Positions 13,101-24,091 of a stretch of DNA of 64,000 nucleotides are shown here, piece by piece. Under the pieces are notes generated by a model. It saw only the letters and a list, made by a program, of their open reading frames with translations, was not told the DNA's origin and did no database searches. The stretch is taken from NCBI GenBank assembly GCA_940671915.1, contig CALNVZ010003426.1, positions 46,294,085-46,358,084 of the forward strand. The letters run 5' to 3'. A program made the position numbers and the translations under genes. Position 1 is the stretch's first letter. Every line of letters starts with the position of its first letter. The stretch is from Paracentrotus lividus (Eukaryota; Echinodermata; Echinoidea; Camarodonta; Echinidae).

Positions 13101-13675
13101 GTTAAGCTACACATGTGCTTTGAAGTTTTGGTTGTTGTTTTCAATGTCATAGCGATTACTAGTTCTGATTTTAGTACTGCTCATGCCACTTTGCTTTTGA
13201 AGCCTGTTTGGTTTCTGAAGGCATGGCCAGCAAGTTTCAAAAGATAGCTGCTGAGGAGATCTGTGAGATTGAGAAAGTCCGAAGTCTGATGGTATTTTGG
13301 AAAGCAGTACCCAACCACCTCTTTTTGAGAAGATAAAGGGAAGGAGAAAATGGCAGCTGATTTTGGTATGAATCACAATCACAGAAGTTAATGCTTAAGT
13401 TTAAGTAAAAAGAGTAAAAGAGATTATTTTAAAAAACTTAAAGAATGATATGTTTCATGATTGTGACTAAGAAAGCTTTCGCTGTTGGAGATGTTGTATA
13501 GTTGAGTTACTTTTGGAAAGAAGGATGTGAAAAATGAAGGATGAAGATTTGAGTGATTTTTCTACAGTGTATTTGAAGTCGTTAGCTTTAGCATCAGATC
13601 TTAAAACTCTTTGCGGTCCTGATGCTGTTGCTTTTTTATGAGCCGAGAGAAAATGAATCAAAGTGGGTCCTTCAC
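10181..13675. other. Intron between the 13.8- and 10.2-kb exons
   Basis: No exon seen. The acceptor-proximal part (10240-10740) is a GA-rich tract with several (GA)n runs. Near 12.24-12.34 kb, GCGCCTGAGCATCTACAGAG followed by ACATGCGCAATACAAATCA and TTATTATCATTAT resembles the 3' tail of an invertebrate SINE or LINE. Homopolymer A and T runs occur at 11.13 and 11.27 kb. Confidence 0.6.
12240..12360 (+). mobile_element. SINE/LINE 3'-tail-like fragment
   Basis: Contains GCGCCTGAGCATCTACAGAG, ATACATGCGCAATACAAATC and a simple ATTATTATCATTAT tail. This pattern of GCGC...GCGCAATA followed by an AT tail is typical of widespread invertebrate retroposon 3' ends (recognised from general knowledge; family not assigned). 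Confidence 0.4.
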
Positions 13676-13818
13676 CTCTTCTTCACGAAAGATTACCCCG
13701 GTGTCTCTCCTATTCTCTCTCTTCCGTCTCCTTGATAGCGCTGTACTGGTACTGTTCTTCTTGAGGGCCTCTTGTTCCTTCTCTCGCTCCTTCGCCCGTT
13801 CTTTTGCCTCGTCTGTTG
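13676..13818 (-). CDS. PPP1R12A: MYPT exon: charged helix and RRDTGV phosphosite
   Basis: 143-nt exon, acceptor TATCGCAG, donor GTGAAG. It reads TDEAKERAKEREKEQEALKK, NSTSTALSRRRKRENRRDTG, VIFREEE. It matches vertebrate RERRRPREKRRSTGVSF. The Thr equals human Thr853, the second Rho-kinase site, but the Ser just before it (Ser852) is Asp here. An earlier possible donor (GGG/GTAATC, exon end 13697) would drop VIFREEE in frame. Reading on without splicing reaches a stop after VKDPL. Confidence 0.92.
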
Positions 13819-13950
13819 CTGCGATAAAGGAGGGAAAACAAGTGTGATCATTCACAAACACCTAGTGCTTTATGTTTATGCTACATTGTGTGTTTCTCCT
13901 TGATATTTATGTCCGTTACGATGGCTATATTCAGGTGTGTTACCAATTTT

Positions 13951-14013
13951 TGCGGAGTTCCTCAAGGATCAGTTGCAGGGCCTTTCCTGCTTTTTTCCCC
14001 TAACCTGAACATA
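13951..14013 (+). pseudogene. Scrap of non-LTR retrotransposon reverse transcriptase
   Basis: A 21-codon plus-strand stretch reads CGVPQGSVAGPFLLFSPNLN and resembles the LINE reverse-transcriptase motif GVPQGSVLGPLLF. Neither flank continues the domain and the catalytic FADD box is absent. It is a short dead fragment in the intron between the 14.4- and 13.8-kb MYPT exons. Confidence 0.55.
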
Positions 14014-14343
14014 TGTAGGACACTTATGAAACTACAATTTGCAAACCATTCGCAGTTTGTAAGTTTAAAAATGGTTGATGGTCTTGTCCAATATTGTATT
14101 CTTCTTCATACGAGAACCCCATTTCGTAATACAATCGCACAAAAGTCGTAAGAACGTTGTAAGAAAACCATAAAAAAGTAAGTTCCATCTACAAATCTTT
14201 ACAAACTCCATAAATCCATCACTAGAGAGATTCGTAAAAACACATGTGTATGAACATTCGGGACCATAGCTTTAGCACAAACATTCTTTGACATATTAAT
14301 GACATGATTGCCTGATAATGATAATGCAGCAGTACATGCTTAC

Positions 14344-14473
14344 CCGATTTCTCATCCCTATTTACTCTGCCTAGTCTAGCTGTAGCTGTTGGGGTACCGG
14401 ATGAATCCGAGGTAGTGCTCCGGCTCGGCCGCGCCACAAATGTCATTGTCTGAGGTTCCTCTGGTTTATCATC
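14344..14473 (-). CDS. PPP1R12A: MYPT exon: Ser/Thr-rich linker before second phosphosite
   Basis: 130-nt exon, acceptor TATTTTCAG, donor GTAAGC. It reads DDKPEEPQTMTFVARPSRST, TSDSSGTPTATARLGRVNRD, EKS and leaves one G that joins CA of the next exon as Ala. The frame break between this exon and the next is solved only by this donor, one base beyond the apparent codon end. Confidence 0.85.
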
Positions 14474-16320
14474 CTGAAAATAGAAAAGGAACGATTTAAA
14501 ACAGGTGTCATTTTAAAATTTAATGCAGGAGACACAAGACTTTTGTTCCAATCAGTGGTAATGTTCATGCTTATATTGCCTGTCAGTTTGCTGTACTGTT
14601 ATCGACATCCTGAACTGAATGCTTGTTTTTGCTGTGTACAGTTTTTATGGCTTAACAGAATTTCCATTAGAAAGATTTTTGAAACATAATTCATCGTTTT
14701 CTGAAATAGAAAAAGATATATATTTTTTTTAATGAGAAATCATCGCCCCTACATCCATTAAATCACTCTTCTAGTCAATCATTTAACAATATCACAGGTG
14801 TAATACCTCAACTTGTTGATCACTGCTTATATATGAAGATAAATATATACAAATTTGTGTTTTGTTTTTTCAAATTGCCATAAACAAGACGATTTTCAAA
14901 AACAAAAAATCATTGCTAAAAAATAAGATTTCAAAGTAATCATAAGTAATGTACATGTTCGTGTCATTTCGAGTTTGACTGCTAAACATCATGCAAGCTT
15001 ACATGCTAACTCAACATAAAGATGAAACAAAAAAAAAAGATCCATGATATGAAGATGAACATTCAATTATCATATCATATCTGGAGCTCAAAAGGTATCA
15101 CCTTCCTGAATCATAAACAATATACAGTTTGTATGCACCTCAAGAGTGGCACGCCTATACATGAATCAGGAGGTGAAGTATTAAAACGTTGCTCAACATT
15201 ATTCTCAATTCTTTGATTAATGCGCTTCTACAATAGATGAGAAATCACACAGCCATCCGATTTCCTCATAGTTTGTTTACTTTGCTTCAAATTTCAATAC
15301 ATGAAGTTTACAAACATTAATAACACTTCAATAGCTTTTTGTTCTTTAAAAAAAAAATATCATACTAATATAATCAAATGCATGTATATTCATGTGCAGT
15401 CTTCAATACATTTTCCAGTCACTAAAAGCTTTAACTTCTGCATTTTGTTGATGGTTCCGCAAACCAATGGATGAGCAATGCTTATAAGCCAAGGTAAAAA
15501 CGTCGGTTTGAGAAACCAGCAACAATTTTACAACCTACATATTAAAGATAATGTCTGGTATACTAGAAGAATGACTAAAGTTAGAATTGTCTCAACAATA
15601 GAAAGGCCTAATAAATATGTATTTAGTTATCAGGCCAATTAAATTTAGTCACCTTCTAGAATACCGGCCATTATAACCTGACTTCTCACATACATGCAAT
15701 ACCTAAGACTATAATAATAAAAATGTAATCATTCAATTTTTAACTAAAAGTTACTGAAATTGCATGAAGTGATGTAACAAAGCAAGATGACAATATGTTT
15801 TCCTGATGGAAATACAGTTGAAAGTTGTTAATCAATGGAATAGATTTCTACAACAATACTTAGTACTTGCTAAGACCCCCTAACAATCATGCACAACATG
15901 CAATTCTAAGTTATCCTGTATGATGACTTTGATGCTAATAACAAGTGATATCATTAGATAAGCCTGGTGCTGTCAGGCAATCCTTTTTCAATCAAAGCTC
16001 CAGTTCATCCAGTTCATGTATGTAAAACCTTGCTTTCTTTCTTTCTTTAATTTTTTTTTCCTTTCTTGTGTGTATGTTTATAAAAGCATATATATATGTA
16101 TGCCAAAGAGCCCTAGAATATCTTGGTACATTTTCAAATTCAGACCATCGTCACAAAGTGGATGAAGCAGCCAATCATGTAAAACATAAAATGCAGCATC
16201 CAATAGATCTGGTCACTCCTACTGCATAGACAGATCATAATGGCACGCTTACAGTAACGTTAAAATCAAAGTGTGACCTAGGCGTTAAACTACAAACAAT
16301 GAGTAGTCTCTATATGATCT

Positions 16321-16476
16321 GTGCCCTGCAACATAAATAATTAAGATTATTTGTAAATTTTAAACAATTCTTCTGATTGGTTTAAAGTGAGACTTTTGTG
16401 CAAGTGCATGAAACAAGATCTTGATTGACTGCTTTCAATTTGCAATCGATCATAACTCTTAAATATTAGGGGGCAA
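16321..16476. mobile_element. MITE, TGCCCTGTAACA family, decayed copy
   Basis: Begins GTGCCCTGCAACATAAATAATTA and aligns along its length with the 20282-20436 element (shared CTTCTGATTGGTTTAAAGTGAG / CATTCTGATTGGTTCAAAGTGAG, then TTTGCA). The right terminal repeat is eroded to GGGGGCA. Confidence 0.7.
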
Positions 16477-17096
16477 TAATATGAGAAGTGCTGATTGATG
16501 TGCAACGCATGATGACTGTGAATGATAGAACTTCCATAACAAATGCGAAACCAGTTGAGCTTATAAGATATGACATGAGCACATGATGCAGTTCTGTACA
16601 CAATCCAGTTGCAAACAGACCAATTCAATAATGTATCCAAACTTGATAAACACTTCTTCAGTAACAATTTCTAGTGACATCCTAAAAGCTATCCAGAGAC
16701 TTGCTAATTTGGAATTACTTATGTCTTTGAATTCCTTCCAAAATACATGTACATGTACGTTCTTATTAGAAGGTAAATTGAAAAGCTCATCACAAAGCAG
16801 AGTTAGACGAAACATTCATAAATGTCTATTTGAATACATTAAGAAATGGTCTTTTTGTTTTGCATGAATAAAGATTGCATAAGAAAATAATATAAATATG
16901 TCTGCCAACCAATCGAACAAAGAAGTCCCCCAAGATAGGCCTTCTTATTGCATTTGTTCGTAACTTCAATTGAATTCTCTGACAGATCTATGTAGAATTT
17001 GAAACATCTTCATTTTTGATCAGTTGTTGGCAGACATAAGTTCAACTAATGACCTTGCAATCAATCTTTTGAGTAATTATATATATTGCATAAATA

Positions 17097-17236
17097 ATTA
17101 CTATTATAGTAACTTTGCCATCGATAATAACTTTCATGAAATACAGCATTTTGATTGGCTGTTCAGCAATGTTATAATGCTAGTACCATTGATGGCAAAA
17201 ATACATGATAGTAACTCTTTATGCCATGGGGCCCTG
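17097..17236. mobile_element. Foldback element related to the 56.8-kb copy
   Basis: Shares TACAGCATTTTGATTGGCTGTTCAGCAA with the 56832-56990 element (TACTGCATTCTGATTGGCTG TTGAGCAA) and has similar TATAGTAACTTT / ATAGTAACT ends. Non-autonomous, no coding. Confidence 0.6.
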
Positions 17237-18096
17237 GGCCTATGACATCAGCTTTTCATGATTCAGACATACAAATGCAGTTAGTACCTTTATGTTATCA
17301 ATCTACATCTTACAACAATAAGTTTAAAAGAAATGTTCTACATTCTGGAAGCCTCGTAAACACTGGAGTACTGGGTATCTTTGGAAAAGTCTCGACTGTT
17401 TGAGAAGGGACAGTAATATATATAAAGTCCATTGTGCGATCTACATCCCAGCTGATTGCAATCGATTTAGCTCAACTGTACATTTGAACAATTATACGCT
17501 AATTTTATTGCAAACAACTGTGAAGTTGAAGTCATTCAGGACTGTATTTAAAAAAATACAAGACAAATTTCTGTAGTAGTTCCAATGATTTTTTTTTTCT
17601 TTTTCCCTCAGTAATCATTATAGGCATTGTCAGCAAAAACATGTTAGGATGAAAAAGAAGTAATTGCATCTAAATTCAAAGATTGATAAGTTTTTTATTC
17701 GTGAAAATTTATTTATATTGTATCTAAAAATCTCTTCCTTTCAGTTCCAATATTAACTTCAATGAAAAGAGATCATATTCAATGTTATACAATTAATTTG
17801 GAAAAAGTATGTAGAGAGCATATTTTTCGAACTTGCCTTTCTCCAAAGCTTGTCCAAAAAGTACCCAGAACTCCAGTTCGTTGTTAATCCTACATGTTAT
17901 TACATACAGTAGCTTACACTCACTTCTATCAGCTAGAATGGCCCCATACCACCTAATACCTCAGTCATATGTACCAAAAGAAATTAAGCTTGTATCATTT
18001 AATAACCTTTTGATGATTTGATGATTTGATACATATTGTACACAATAAAAACACACAATAACATTACCAGTGAATGGCAAATATTTTGTACGACTG

Positions 18097-18238
18097 GGTG
18101 GTGTTTCACCAAGTTATCGTATGTAGTTATCAATGACTGGAAGAACTGATCACATTCTCAATCAGTTAGCACAAGAACTGATCACCAGTCCTTCGTAAAG
18201 ATGTTCGTAACTTATGAACGACTTGCTGAAACACCACC
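18097..18238. mobile_element. Foldback element, GGTGGTGTTTCA termini
   Basis: The left end GGTGGTGTTTCACCAAGTTA and the right end, read in reverse complement, GGTGGTGTTTCAGCAAGTCG form a terminal inverted repeat. Inner arms also pair (ACTGATCAC in both). About 140 bp, non-coding, next to the 18.4-kb MYPT exon. Confidence 0.75.
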
Positions 18239-18339
18239 GTGGATTTGGTTTAGCAGAGTGACTGAGGTTTAACATGCGCTTAGTATTTGTAGATGACGTG
18301 CCAAGATATGTCGTTACGACGTTTCTTTTCTCATTTTAC

Positions 18340-18405
18340 CTTATTCTCTACCGTGGAGGCTGATATCCTAGGTCGCAATCTTGGTGTTTCTTGCTTATTG
18401 TTTTC
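18340..18405 (-). CDS. PPP1R12A: MYPT exon: ENNKQETPRLRPRISASTVENK linker
   Basis: 66-nt exon, phase 0 both ends, donor GTAAAA; the acceptor GAGCAG has a modest pyrimidine tract. It encodes ENNKQETPRLRPRISAS followed by TVENK, a charged linker with a possible RPRISAS kinase site. Its place between the Thr696-like and Thr853-like exons fits the variable linker of MYPT. No direct homology is visible. Confidence 0.7.
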
Positions 18406-19070
18406 CTGCTCATATAGGGTCAAAGTTCAAATAACACACAATCTCACAATCAACCATGGTTTCTGATATCTCAGTATGCCCAGTTTCTTCCATAACTCAA
18501 ACTCAGGAGGTAAAAACTACTGTCTTATATAAAGTCAACATACTTTCAAACATGGAGAGGTACTGGGTTTAAAACACCAATTCAATCATGCAATCAAATA
18601 GTAAATAAACACATCAAATCAAAGATGGTTTAAAATCAAATAATGCATGATCAATTTCCTAAAAATCAATTTTGGGTTGTCTAAAACAATAAAGTAGCTC
18701 GTATTAGCTCTTGGGGCTTCAACAGACCAGACTTTCAACAAGGCCTAGACTTGTACAAAACCAAAATGAATTTCATATGGGGCACTAGGAGTCTCGAAAT
18801 CTGACAGACTTACACGTTTTTCTTAGGTCAGTAAGAATAAATGTGCATTCGTTGAAACAAGTCTAACCCCAATTGTCTTGCACCTCATAGGTTAAATAAT
18901 TCCAATTACTTTATGCACACATTTCCTACCACCCCACTCACATCAGTGCATCATTTGTATACTATTTTTTTCCTTCCATTTCAAAGGAAAGCATGACCGA
19001 TAACTCCTTATCAAACATTGAACAACATGGGTAAATGCAATTTAAAAAGATATTTGAAGCATATACTCAC

Positions 19071-19091
19071 AGTTACTCTGCTATCTTGTGT
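19071..19091 (-). CDS. PPP1R12A: MYPT candidate microexon, 21 nt
   Basis: 21-nt exon between a strong acceptor (TTTCTCTTTTCTACAG) and a consensus donor (GTGAGT). It encodes TQDSRVT in phase 0, matching the exons on both sides. Skipping it keeps the frame, so it may be alternatively used. The call rests on splice-site quality and phase, not homology. Confidence 0.65.
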
Positions 19092-19322
19092 CTGTAGAAA
19101 AGAGAAATAAAAAATGTTTTAGATTCATCGCCATGGACTGAAACGTTGTCAGATACTTTGCTGGTATGTTTTTGATAATCATTAGCAAGGTTAGAGCTTC
19201 CCTTCCTTCTTATGAGTTAGTACCAAACACAGATTTCAATTAAGTGATTTCCTTGCGCGCAGCTATTACATTTTACTTGACCTAAACTTTGAACTTTAAA
19301 TATAAGATCCTGCCATTCCTTT

Positions 19323-20099
19323 ATATGGTCATATTCAAACGTGAGTGACACGACATTTGGACTGATAGAAGGGCACATACATGTATCTTTTCACTTGTAG
19401 GTTATGAATGGATCATGACTACCATATTATGTATAATGTAGGAGTGGCATGTGTCATTACCAGTTGGATTTGAATTTTACAATTGGTCCTGGAAATTATG
19501 ACTAAAAAACAGTGTGCGAGTGACACGACAGAAAAAAGACATACATGTAGGTTTCTGACCATCATTGGTTATGGTTGGATTTGTGCCCAAGTAGATCTCT
19601 AAGGGTACCATAAGTGCTGGTATATGTATATGAATAGTGTACCTCTCTGATATTTATTGTGGTTATCAATCATTCCCTCTCTGTGGAAAATGGTCCACCT
19701 CTATGTGTCGTGAGTGACACGACATCCAAAATGTGAGTGACACGACCAGTGCCTTAAATTCAACATTTCAAGTAAATAACTAAATCCAAATTGCCTGTAT
19801 TTATAAGCCATGTTAGAGTAGTCCATGAAAATTACTTTAAGCAAAAAAAAATCTGACAAAAGTGATTGGTATTAGGAATAAGAGGCATTTAAAGCACCAT
19901 AGTCCCATACGTGCAAATTCCTGTTTGCTCAATTATTCAGCGTAAGAAAACTGGATCACATAATGTTTGAACTTAAATAATTGTTTGCATTGTAAAGAAG
20001 CCTTTGTGTTGATTTCGGATCCTAATTTGCATTTTCAAAGGCACAGCGCCACATTAAAATTTCAGCTAAATGTCCCACTTCGTCTGAATATGACCATAT
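19323..20099. mobile_element. Non-autonomous DNA element with four GTGAGTGACACGAC sites
   Basis: About 780 bp bounded by TATGGTCATATTCAAACG on the left and, in reverse complement, TATGGTCATATTCAGACG on the right. Inside are four near-identical 14-mers GTGAGTGACACGAC at 19341, 19516 (one change), 19710 and 19733, all on the same strand. Repeated subterminal sites of this kind are usual transposase-binding sites. No ORF of note. Confidence 0.65.
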
Positions 20100-20281
20100 G
20101 TATTATACCACTAAATTCGTATGTAGTTTATTTCCAATGAAGAGGCGTTTCATGAATCAAATTTTTTTTTTTGCACTAATTTTTTAATTTGCCATGAACC
20201 ACTTTCAAGTCCAACAGACTTTCTGCAAATGGCAAGAAATTACTTCATCAATTAATATATTTCATGAATCTAAAACTTCTG

Positions 20282-20436
20282 TGCCCTGTAACATAGATAA
20301 TTACAACTCATTGCAAATTTGAAGCAACCATTCTGATTGGTTCAAAGTGAGTCTTTTATGCAGAAACTGCATGTAAGAAGGATCCTAATTGGCTTCTATC
20401 AATTTGCATTTGATTGTAACTTGATGTTACAGGGCA
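20282..20436. mobile_element. MITE, TGCCCTGTAACA family
   Basis: 155 bp with ends TGCCCTGTAACATAGATAAT and (reverse complement of the right end) TGCCCTGTAACATCAAGTTA. Same family as 16321-16476, and shares terminal bases with 44981-45217. It lies just downstream of the 20.6-kb MYPT exon in transcript direction. Confidence 0.75.
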
Positions 20437-20538
20437 TTTGCCTGAAAGCATTTACTCTCTAATTAAGTGTCATTTATGTGGCTAGGGTATTACAGCAAAA
20501 AATGGCTCCTTTCTTCCTTTAGACTAGCGTGTAATTAC

Positions 20539-20598
20539 CTTAGGTTCACTGTTTTTCAAGGTACTGACGGCACTCTCTATATCTTCTGCTGAGACACC
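20539..20598 (-). CDS. PPP1R12A: MYPT exon: GVSAEDIESAVSTLKNSEPK
   Basis: 60-nt exon, phase 0 both ends, acceptor TACACAG, donor GTAATT. It encodes GVSAEDIESAVSTLKNSEPK, matching vertebrate GVTLTDLQEAEKTIGRS, which follows RRSTQ. The phosphosite motif RRSTQG is therefore split exactly at this exon junction. Confidence 0.94.
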
Positions 20599-21084
20599 CT
20601 GTGTAAAAACACAAGAAAAAACAAATAGTTACAAATTTCAAGCATGCAATAACAGTGAATTGTGAAATTAATATGTATATTTGTGTATTGTGATGTTCTT
20701 TCATCATAAAAATAACAACATAACAATAGCATTGCAGATATTCACAAGAAAGAAAACACAGAAAGTAATTGTAAATCAATTAACATACAACTAAGTTATA
20801 AACAAACCATCAAAAACATTTTCTGGAAAGTGCTATTGCCACTGCTTTCATGGGACCTTGTTTTGATGTTTGCAGTAGCTACCTTGAATTGTTATCTTTT
20901 TGTTGCTTATTGTTCAGATGAAGCCTGAAGCTGTCCATGGTGGGACAGCTTGACTTGCTATGGTCCAGAAATTGAGCTTCAAGACAGGTATTTCCTGTGC
21001 TTTTCACAAAGTCTGGGGTTAGCAAATTATGATCCTCTCCCCAGGAAACCCTAAGACCCCAGCTCTTTAAAGGGTTACACTAAC

Positions 21085-21175
21085 CTGCGTTGATCTCCTA
21101 CTTGAGCGTTCCCTCTTCGCTCGTGACTTCCTCTGGGTTTCCGACTCCTCCTCCTTCGATGGTGTCATGATCGAC
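21085..21175 (-). CDS. PPP1R12A: MYPT exon: RSIMTP...RRSTQ inhibitory-site region
   Basis: 91-nt exon, acceptor TTCTAG, donor GTTAGT. With the carried-in AG it reads RSIMTPSKEEESETQRKSR then AKRERSSRRSTQ, ending phase 0. This matches vertebrate RSYLTPVRDEESESQRKARSRQ...SRRSTQ. The Thr of RRSTQ corresponds to human Thr696, the inhibitory Rho-kinase site, and the preceding Ser to Ser695, the cyclic-nucleotide-kinase site (family knowledge). Confidence 0.96.
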
Positions 21176-23875
21176 CTAGAAGGGGTAAGAGGTACCAAGA
21201 ATTATTATCAGCAGAGTCCCTTGGAAGTGCCCTAGACGGTATCAGCAAGTTAATCAGGCAAACTTTCATTAATCTCATCTAGTAGAACTGGTTTAGATCA
21301 CAAGAAACGAGGGAAGTCCATTGTTTTTGAGGACGTAAGGTTGGCAAGGCAGGTTAGAACATTTTGGAGAATAGTTTGCGATATCGTCTTACAAGCTTTG
21401 AATATGTTAAGGATGCTTGTACTCTCATTTGGTCTGTGACCATACAGCAAACCAACCTTCCTGGGCCTTGATTTACCCATGCACTGCAGGCCCAACTCAT
21501 ATTCTACACTAAACCTAAACCTAGTTGTTCTGCTTTGAGCAGTCAGGTTTCCAAAGGGGTTAAAGACATGCACTATTTAAACACTACTAAAACAAAATCA
21601 TAAATCACTTTTTGCGTGTACAAAGGCAATATTCGTGAAGTGTTCTCACATGGGAGATTAGTTAGAAATAGGCACTGACTTGGTCTGATTGTAGTTATGA
21701 CCGTGTCTATATTAACAAGGGGATAGTTGGTCAACCCTTGGCATTAGTAATATTTAATTAAAGTTTTTAAATCAAAGATAACAAATCTAAACAGATGCAA
21801 TTGAACGGAACTCAAAAGCACAAAGGTCTGTCCATCGGAGTCCTAGAGGGGCAATAATGCTGAGCAGATTTCAAAGCGATTGTGCCAGATTGACACTCGA
21901 TGGACAGATAACCATGCAAAATTCAAGGAAATCATAAGAATGATGAACACCACACATAGCTTGATACCAACCAAGCATTGGATATGGGAAGTTCTAGATC
22001 CAGCTAGGACTGTTGTAACATAACATTGAATGTCCTTTTCACCAAGATTTTGATTGTAGAAATGTGTTATGCTAATACTTTTTTTTTTATCAAGATACTC
22101 AGATGTGTTGGTTTTATTCATTTATTTATTTTATATATTACTATTATTATTATTTTTTTATTTTTTTTTTTTTGGGGGGGGGATTACCATAGATTGGGAA
22201 TAACAGAATATCATTACTTGTAAAACTTCATTGTGATGGCAAACAATGACTTTGTGGTTACACCTCCTAACTTATAAAGAAGAATTAATGCTTCAAATGA
22301 ATTGAGCTTTGAAATTAAAATGCACAGTAAACAAGTTAATATCATTTGAAATTTACATGTAACTTCAAAACAAAAAGGTGGACTAAAGTACCATTCTACT
22401 ACTTGTTAATGTTCACCAATCAGAAGATTAGAACCCATTTCAAGGCTGTATTAAATTTGTTTGATCCAAATCATCTACAAAGCAATGGAAAACTTTTGCT
22501 ATTTTTCCACAAATAGCTGGTTAAAACTGCATTAAACCAGTTCAAACTGCATGAAACCACTTTGGGACAGGATAAATCTGGCTCAAATCTGTTTGTCAAA
22601 AAGCCTAAATGGGGGTGTCGGAGCTAAAGAACACTGCCTGTAAAAACTGCACGAAACCAGTTAAATCCAGATTTGAGGAATTTTTGTCATGTACCTTAAC
22701 ATGGCAGAGAAGACTGGATACAGCTGGTCTGATCCGGTTGGTGGTTGATTTCAGTAAAATATCTAAGCTACATTATGCAACCAGGACAGTTGTGTCTGGC
22801 AAAACTAGACTGCAATACCATTCCAATGTTTCATACTCAAAACGTTAACCAAAACTAATGTGATTAGTATTCATTCACGATGTTTTGATCGTTTAGGTGT
22901 GAACAATACCATCATTGGGGAAGAATGTTTGGGGGTACATGTATGTGGGGATGATGTGAAAGGGGTGTGAACAGAGCGTTTCCACCGAGGGTAATGACGA
23001 TTTAGAAACGCAATATATGTCTTGAAGGACAGTGCAGGATGTGTGTCTTGTACAGATTTGCGCTGTGATTATGAAAATCTGCGGCAATGTAAAAATGAGT
23101 GTAAATAAACAGATTTTTTTTTAAATCCCACTGCCTATAAAGAGATTGGACTGGATTCAGTAGATTCAAAAGGACAGGTTTATCATTTAGGAATATGAGA
23201 GGAGTATGAGTGGGGTACAAGTTTGAAGGATTGTCGTAAGAAACCTCAAATAGTAAAATATTGGTGATGCAGCATATGTACATGTATAGATATATTGAGA
23301 TGTATTAGGATATGAACAAATGTGGGAGCTCTGTATATAGAATGTAATTTTGAAAATATAAGTATTGAGTATAATATTATTCTTCCAACATATGTTTCTG
23401 CCTCGTTTCCCTTTGAAACACCATGAATTTTTTTCTGGATACATAAATTGTTAAGTTAAACAGAAGATATAATAAAATATGAGTATGTTTATGATTGAAA
23501 GATGAAAATCCATATAAATACGAGGGTCACCCATTTATAATTGTTTTTTTTTTAAAGAAAATATTAAAAGGATTGATTAAATACATGGATTTAGAAAGAT
23601 AATGTATTAAAAAGGTCAAGGGAATAGTAACCCACAAGTATCTCAAACCAGTAGAATATTATGAAGTACATGTAAGTATTACAAAATCAGGTTAGGGCAA
23701 TTATGTAAACTGATAATTTACCAATGTTTTTAAGAGTAATTAAACAGGGATGATAACCAATATTCCAAAGAAAAATTCCTTTACAACCCCAATTATTATT
23801 ATAATTTTCACCATTTTTACTCTAATGAGGGGTGTAACTGTTACATAACCTATTACCCCGGGATGGTGGTGTTAC
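21176..23875. other. Intron between the 24.1- and 21.2-kb exons
   Basis: No exon seen. Contains short direct repeats around 22515-22660 (AAACTGCATTAAACCAGTT, AAACTGCATGAAACCAC, AAACTGCACGAAACCAGTT) and a T/G homopolymer tract near 22.17 kb. The remainder is AT-rich. Confidence 0.5.
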
Positions 23876-24091
23876 CTTCGTGTTGTAGGTACGGTAGTGG
23901 TTGCAGAGCTACCCACAGGGGTGTTATTATTGCAAGTGGTGGTGGTATCGTTGGTAGTACTAGGTGATGTGATCGCGCCCCGGTCCCGGATAGAGCGATC
24001 CCGGGCCGGCTCCGTCTTATCCTGGTCTGTTGTAATCTCCGCAGCGATACGGCGCCTTCCACTTCCCCGTGGGGAGGGGAGAATCACCTCT
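23876..24091 (-). CDS. PPP1R12A: MYPT exon: Thr/Ser-rich central region
   Basis: 216-nt GC-richer exon, acceptor CGAATAG, donor GTAACA. Its first base completes AGA. It reads EVILPSPRGSGRRRIAAEIT, TDQDKTEPARDRSIRDRG, then a Thr/Asn/Ser-rich tail with STTNDTTTTCNNN and ATTTVPTTR, leaving AG. Vertebrate MYPT1 also has a Thr/Ser-rich stretch directly before RRRSYLTP, and the next exon here begins RSIMTPSKEE. Confidence 0.88.

Larger units (their letters stand above)
14474..18339. other. Intron between the 18.4- and 14.4-kb exons
   Basis: No exon seen. It carries two foldback-type elements (16321-16476 and 17097-17236, below) and one at 18097-18238. The rest is AT-rich unique-looking sequence. 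Confidence 0.55.
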
